Assembly: GCA_017934425.1 (NCBI GenBank)
Contig: JAGBJO010000046.1
Coordinates: 1-32,990 of the forward strand
Direction: 5' to 3'
DNA length: 32,990 bases
From: Ruminococcus sp.
Lineage (GTDB): Bacteria > Bacillota > Clostridia > Oscillospirales > Ruminococcaceae
Shown here in pieces: positions 29,019 through 32,990 of the stretch. The notes beneath the pieces were generated by a model that was not told where the DNA came from, made no database searches, and saw nothing but the letters and a program-made list of their open reading frames with translations. The position numbers and the translations under genes are program-made. Numbering within the stretch: position 1 is the first letter of the stretch; every line of letters begins with the position of its first letter.

Positions 29019-29969
29019 TTAAAGAAGTGCAATAAGCTTGTCTCTTACACCATCAAGGCGGCTGTCGCTGATGCCAAAGTCCATAGCCTTGTAGTTCCAG
29101 GCGCATCTGCCGATACCATGGCGACGGCACACCTCAGCGATGATGCTGTACCACTTCACAGTGTCCTCCGGAGAGATGCGGTCGATGATGCCGTACTCGC
29201 CGCAGTACAGGTCAGTGCCGTACTTGTCAGCCTTTTCGATAGCTGTTGAGAACAGGTTCTCGAAGTACTCCTCGCTTGTCTCGCTGTCATCGCAGCTCAT
29301 GCGAACTTCCGGGTCGATTGCATCAGTCCAGTAAGCGCCCTGGTGGGTGAATTTCAGCGGCTCATAGCAGTGCATATTGTATATGACCTTGTCATCGTAG
29401 GGAGCGTCAAGGTACTGAACGGTGTCAGCGGCGTTATTGTGATAGCTGCCCACAAGTATCATTGTATCCGGCGCAAACTTGCGTATTCTGGGAATACAAC
29501 GGCTGATGATGCTGTTCCAGCTATCAATGAACTCCTTGTCAGTGACCTCGTTGAGAAGCTCGAAAGCAACTCTGTCGCTGTACTTTCCGTATCTCTTTGC
29601 CATTTCCTCCCAGATGCGGAAGAAGCGCTCCTGATACTCCGGGCTGTCGAAGAAGCCGTTTTCATTCTCAGCATAGTAATCAAAGGAGAATCCGGCAGTC
29701 TTGTGCAGGTCGAGAACCAGGTTCAGACCGTACTTTTCGCACCACTGAACTGCATTGTCCAGATAGCCGAAGCCGTCCTCGATGAATTCGCCGTCTTTTT
29801 CGATGATGTTGTAGTCAAATGGGATACGAACATGGTCAAGTCCCCACTCTGAAACGGTAGCAAAGTCCTTCTCTGTGATAAAGCTGTCAAGATGCTCTTT
29901 CTCGTAGCTGCACTGTGAGAGCCAGCCTCCGAAATTTACACCTTTGTAGAATCCTTTTTCTTTAAGCAT
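29019..29969 (-). CDS. Cytosolic glycoside hydrolase family 5 (cellulase-like)
   Basis: A 316-residue (beta/alpha)8 retaining glycosidase acting on beta-glucan-type substrates. The N-terminus FYKGVNFGGWLSQC is the GH5 start seen in exo-beta-glucanase-like members. HVRIPFDYN, LDLHKT, FELLNEV (acid/base Glu141) and LYCGEYGI (nucleophile Glu258) give a complete active site. There is no signal peptide, linker, carbohydrate-binding module or dockerin, so it should act inside the cell, probably on imported oligosaccharides or glycosides. The ATG at 29969 is chosen over that at 29975 because AGGAGG is 7 bp away rather than 1 bp. Its minus-strand promoter has a TATAAT at 30045-30050. It may read through into rimI, with a 43-bp gap and no terminator seen. 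Confidence 0.92.
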   Translation of the reverse strand: MLKEKGFYKGVNFGGWLSQCSYEKEHLDSFITEKDFATVSEWGLDHVRIPFDYNIIEKDGEFIEDGFGYLDNAVQWCEKYGLNLVLDLHKTAGFSFDYYAENENGFFDSPEYQERFFRIWEEMAKRYGKYSDRVAFELLNEVTDKEFIDSWNSIISRCIPRIRKFAPDTMILVGSYHNNAADTVQYLDAPYDDKVIYNMHCYEPLKFTHQGAYWTDAIDPEVRMSCDDSETSEEYFENLFSTAIEKADKYGTDLYCGEYGIIDRISPEDTVKWYSIIAEVCRRHGIGRCAWNYKAMDFGISDSRLDGVRDKLIALL

Positions 29970-29996
29970 AGCCATTCCTCCTGTTTTTTTCTAAAA

Positions 29997-30050
29997 CCGG
30001 ACCGCTGTGCTACATATGCGGTTCTCCGGCTTTATGTTAGGTTTATTATA
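29997..30050 (-). promoter_or_regulatory. -10 box and leader hairpin of the GH5 gene
   Basis: TATAAT (minus strand 30045-30050) has no good -35 at 17 bp. The leader then forms CCGG-AGA-ACCGC / GCGGT-CCGG (30029 to 29997), followed by TTTTAGAAAA. It may stabilise or attenuate the transcript. No hairpin terminator for polA was found in 30051-30111. Confidence 0.45.
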
Positions 30051-30111
30051 ACAGTCGAGCGGCAATTTTGCTATCAATTTTCTGTAAAATATAGTAATTT
30101 AATGCAGTACA

Positions 30112-32634
30112 TCAGCCCTTTGCGTCGTACCAGCTAAGTCCCTGGTGAACATCGACTGCAAGCGGCACTTTCATGTCGTAAACGCCCTGCATTTCCTCAC
30201 GGAGTATCTCGGCGCAGCGGTCAGCGCAGGAGGTATCCGCCTCGATGATAAGTTCATCGTGAACTTGCAGTATAAGCTGTGCCGGAAGTTCCTCAGCTTT
30301 CAGACGGCGGTAGACGTTTATCATGGCAATTTTGATAAGGTCAGCAGCCGTTCCCTGGACTGGGGTATTCATGGCGATGCGCCGACCGGCAGCCTGAAGC
30401 ATCTTGTTCGAGGAGGAAAGCTCCGGGATACGGCGCTTTCTGCCGAACATTGTCACCACTTCGCCGGTCTTTTCAGCGTCCTCAACGGTCTTGTTCATGA
30501 ACTGGTTAACATTGGGGTACTTGGCAAGATAGTCAGCGATGTACTTTTTCGCCTGCGCCACACTTGTGCCGATGTCCTTGGACAGGGAGAATGCGCCGAT
30601 GCCGTAGATTATGCCGAAGTTAACAGCTTTTGCGGCACTACGCATTTCGGGAGTGACCATTATCACAGGCATATCAAATACCTGCGCTGCTGTGGAAGTG
30701 TGGATATCCTCGCCGGAATTAAATGCGTCGATCATGTTCTTGTCGCCGCAAAGGTGCGCCATAACACGCAGTTCGATCTGACTGTAGTCCGCATCGACCA
30801 GCACTTTCCCCTCCTCGGCGGTGAAGAACTTTCTCATCTGCGAGCCAAGTTCCGTCCGGACGGGGATATTCTGCAAATTCGGCTCAGTGGAGGAGATACG
30901 TCCCGTGCGAGTCTCGGTCTGGCGGAAGCAGGTATGTATCCTGCCGTCCTCAGCCACTTTGTCAAGCAGTCCGGTGACGTATGTGGAGTTCAGCTTGGTG
31001 TACTGGCGGTATTTAAGCACATTATCCACGATAGGTGACTGTTCACGCAGTTCCTCCAGAACCTCCGCATTGGTGGAATAGCCGCTTTTGGTCTTTTTCT
31101 TAGCCGGGAGTTTCAGTTCCTCGAAAAGGACTGTTCCAAGCTGCTTCGGAGAGGAGATATTGAACTCATGACCTGCATCGTCGAATATCATCTGCTGAGT
31201 TTCCTCGATCATATCCTTCAGGTAATCGCCAAATTCCCGGACACCCTTCTGAGTTATCTTCACGCCATAATGTTCCATTGAAGCAAGCACCTCAGTCAGC
31301 GGCATTTCGATATTTTCCAGAAGTCCGGTCATGCCCTCGCTGTCTATCTCACGCCTGAGTTTCCCCACAAGTCCCTCAAGGGAGAGAAGCGGCGCAAATT
31401 CGCCATTTTCGCTGTAGTAGTGAACGCCGTACTCCGCACAGAGTTTCTCGGTAGAATAATCGCTGGCGGAGGAATTGAGCAGATAACCGCATATGGACGC
31501 ATCGCTTTTCAGCCTGTTCAGCGCCGTGCCGTTCGCCATTGCGTAGCGGTAGTGGGGCTTTGCGTCGTCGGTGATCTTCTCGCAGTCAGAGGACAGAAAC
31601 GCCGTTATCACGTCATTTTCGGTGGTAGTCCAGATATTGTCGCCCTTGCGGACGGAAAGTGTCGTTCCGTCGAAAAGATAGCTTACGCTGTCAAGTCCGG
31701 CGATGACCTCAGCCGTGAGTGTACCCACGACCGGCTCTACTGGCTGGAATTTCTCCTCCTCAGCCGTGGCAGCCGATGCGCTGATGTCAAGCTTATCCAG
31801 AAGCTTGTACATTTCCAGGTCGGTGAGCAGGCGGCTTACTCCGGCGCTGTCCGGCTCTTTCAGCTTGCAGTCACCGAGGGTAACTTCAAGAGGAACGTCC
31901 CGGACGATAGTTGCCAGCCACTTGCTTTCCTTTGCCGAATCTTCACCCTTTTCAAGCTTTGCCTTGACACCCTTGGTCAGTGCGGAGTCCTGATAATTCT
32001 CATAAAGGTTCTCGATAGTGCCGTATTCCTTTATAAGGCTGGAAGCGGTCTTTTCACCGATTCCGGCAACTCCGGGGATATTGTCGGAGCTATCGCCCAT
32101 AAGTGCTTTCAGGTCGATGAGTTTTATCGGCTCGAAGCCGTAATCCTCGGTAAACCGGGCAGGAGTGTAGTTTATCTCGCCCTTGTTGGTAGCCAGGAGA
32201 ACGGTAACATTATCGTCGATAAGCTGGAGGCTGTCACGGTCGCCGGTGAGGACGAAGCACTTGTCGCCGCCGTCCGAACACATCTTAGAGAGCGTGCCGA
32301 GGATATCGTCCGCCTCCCAGCCCTCGCACTCCAGGACGGTAACGCCCATAAGTCCCAGAAGTTCCTTTATAAGTGGAAGCTGCTGGGCAAGTTCCGGGGG
32401 CATACCCTTGCGGTTTGCCTTGTAGTAGGCAGCGGCTTTGTGGCGGAACGTAGGCGCTTTCAGGTCAAAAGCAACTGCAGCAGCGTCCGGCTTCACGTCA
32501 GAAACGTTTTTCAGGTAAATGTTCATGAAGCCAAAAATTGCGTTGGTGAAAACGCCTTTTTTATTGGAAAGCAGCTTGATGCCGTAGAATGCACGGTTCA
32601 GGATACTGTTTCCGTCGATAGCAAGGAATTTCAT
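30112..32634 (-). CDS. polA: DNA polymerase I
   Basis: PolA fills gaps and removes RNA primers in replication and repair. The 840-residue product has a 5'-3' exonuclease domain (1 to about 290) with FLAIDGNSILNRAFYG, CEGWEADDILGTL, LTGDRDSLQLI, GDSSDNIPGVAGIGEKTA. A middle domain (about 300-455) lacks the Asp/Glu metal motifs of 3'-5' proofreading, as in Bacillus-type Pol I. The polymerase domain (about 460-840) has motif A DYSQIELRVMAHL, O-helix RSAAKAVNFGIIYG with the Phe form, and motif C QVHDELIIE. The ATG at 32634 has AAAGGAGGA 6-8 bp upstream; an in-frame start at 32661 lacks one. It is monocistronic with its own promoter. Confidence 0.98.
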   Translation of the reverse strand: MKFLAIDGNSILNRAFYGIKLLSNKKGVFTNAIFGFMNIYLKNVSDVKPDAAAVAFDLKAPTFRHKAAAYYKANRKGMPPELAQQLPLIKELLGLMGVTVLECEGWEADDILGTLSKMCSDGGDKCFVLTGDRDSLQLIDDNVTVLLATNKGEINYTPARFTEDYGFEPIKLIDLKALMGDSSDNIPGVAGIGEKTASSLIKEYGTIENLYENYQDSALTKGVKAKLEKGEDSAKESKWLATIVRDVPLEVTLGDCKLKEPDSAGVSRLLTDLEMYKLLDKLDISASAATAEEEKFQPVEPVVGTLTAEVIAGLDSVSYLFDGTTLSVRKGDNIWTTTENDVITAFLSSDCEKITDDAKPHYRYAMANGTALNRLKSDASICGYLLNSSASDYSTEKLCAEYGVHYYSENGEFAPLLSLEGLVGKLRREIDSEGMTGLLENIEMPLTEVLASMEHYGVKITQKGVREFGDYLKDMIEETQQMIFDDAGHEFNISSPKQLGTVLFEELKLPAKKKTKSGYSTNAEVLEELREQSPIVDNVLKYRQYTKLNSTYVTGLLDKVAEDGRIHTCFRQTETRTGRISSTEPNLQNIPVRTELGSQMRKFFTAEEGKVLVDADYSQIELRVMAHLCGDKNMIDAFNSGEDIHTSTAAQVFDMPVIMVTPEMRSAAKAVNFGIIYGIGAFSLSKDIGTSVAQAKKYIADYLAKYPNVNQFMNKTVEDAEKTGEVVTMFGRKRRIPELSSSNKMLQAAGRRIAMNTPVQGTAADLIKIAMINVYRRLKAEELPAQLILQVHDELIIEADTSCADRCAEILREEMQGVYDMKVPLAVDVHQGLSWYDAKG

Positions 32635-32671
32635 GGAAAGTCCTCCTTTACTCAAAATCATAGCTTCCTAT

Positions 32672-32700
32672 ATTATACCACATCTGTGAATTAATATCAA
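32672..32700 (-). promoter_or_regulatory. polA promoter
   Basis: TTGATA (minus strand 32695-32700), a 17-bp spacer and TATAAT (32672-32677) preceded by TGG (extended -10). Confidence 0.85.
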
Positions 32701-32767
32701 GCATTTCGGCTCGCATTTTCACGGCAACAGCATTTACTTTTTCAAGCTGAGCCAGCTTGACCGCCCC

Positions 32768-32984
32768 CACGTTGTCGCTTGCTTGCGCTCGCTCACCATT
32801 TAGAACATTGCATTTTGCCGTCGCTCAACCGTATTTTCCTTGGTACATAGTTCTATTCAAGTAATTCTGTATTTTTGCTGTTTTACAATTTGCCCGGAGA
32901 ACTCTGTACCAGTACAAACAAGGTTGAGCGACGTAAAAAGCACCGTTTCTATTATGTGAGCGAGCGTAAGCAAGCGTCAACGTG
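32768..32984. repeat. 217-bp fold-back (MITE-like) repeat at the window end
   Basis: Nested inverted repeats share one centre. The outer arms of 29 bp (32768-32796 and 32956-32984, starting CACGTTG) match at 27/29. Middle arms CGTCGCTCAACC (32819-32830) and GGTTGAGCGACG (32922-32933) match perfectly. Inner arms TGGTACATAGTTCT (32841-32854) and AGAACTCTGTACCA (32898-32911) match at 13/14. The centre (32855-32897) has no ORF. No transposase is present. It is unrelated in sequence to the repeat at 7989-8250. A separate small palindrome TCAAGCT-GAGCC-AGCTTGA lies at 32742-32760. No gene is visible in 32662-32990. Confidence 0.85.
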
Positions 32985-32990
32985 AGAAGT

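Noticed and set aside
30112-32634. Loss of 3'-5' exonuclease motifs in PolA as a novelty.
   Set aside because: Many Firmicute Pol I enzymes have the same inactive middle domain.
31420-32694. A 424-codon open frame on the plus strand.
   Set aside because: It is the complement of polA. Its translation shows no domain and it has no ribosome binding site. Similar antisense frames at 2006-2728, 5584-6294, 23349-24287 and 30145-31038 were rejected for the same reason.
32742-32760. The hairpin TCAAGCT-GAGCC-AGCTTGA as a terminator.
   Set aside because: No U-run follows on the plus strand and on the minus strand A residues follow, so it is only a palindrome next to the repeat.

Overview
The window looks like chromosomal DNA of a low-to-medium GC Firmicute of the Ruminococcus / Oscillospiraceae type. 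Three things point there: a secreted protein with a Thr-rich linker and a C-terminal two-repeat dockerin (cellulosome-style attachment), many textbook sigma-A promoters (TTGACA-17-TATAAT, often with an extended -10), and abundant GGDEF and YesM/LplA-like signalling genes. No species is claimed. I see no tRNA, rRNA, CRISPR array, transposase or prophage gene.

Layout. 1-2091: the end of fusA, then tuf with its own promoter and two terminators. 2102-3700 (-): a beta-CASP metallo-beta-lactamase-fold nuclease. 3895-6339 (+): a serC-serA serine biosynthesis operon. 6367-7989 (+): an ECF sigma / zinc-binding anti-sigma pair. 7989-8250: a long fold-back repeat packed exactly between two convergent stop codons. 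8250-12801 (-): an operon of diguanylate cyclase, degenerate YesM-like sensor and solute-binding lipoprotein. 12941-18186 (-): the operon rlmB, degenerate P-type-ATPase-like membrane protein, LytR-CpsA-Psr (LCP) protein. 18263-20274 (-): a cytosolic sugar-binding-like/GGDEF fusion. 20422-21367 (+): a NUDIX hydrolase. 21371-23126 (-): a transglutaminase-like dockerin protein. 23276-25620 (+): a class I aminotransferase and a DUF1963 protein. 25632-26880 (-): rplJ-rplL behind an L10 leader. 26906-30050 (-): rhomboid protease, tsaD, rimI and a cytosolic GH5 glycosidase. 30112-32700 (-): polA. 32768-32984: a second, unrelated fold-back repeat.

How the genes work together. Core housekeeping (translation factors, L10/L12, RlmB, TsaD/RimI, PolA, SerC/SerA) is interleaved with envelope and nutrient-sensing functions. 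The most unusual unit is 8250-12801. An LplA/YtcQ-type solute-binding lipoprotein is encoded beside a membrane sensor whose kinase part has lost its catalytic motifs and a transmembrane diguanylate cyclase. No permease or response regulator is present. I infer a ligand-to-c-di-GMP signalling module. The second unusual item is the 906-residue protein at 14587-17307, which keeps the P-type ATPase layout but has DKLFP in place of DKTGT and lacks TGES and GDGxND. It sits between an rRNA methyltransferase and a cell-wall LCP ligase.
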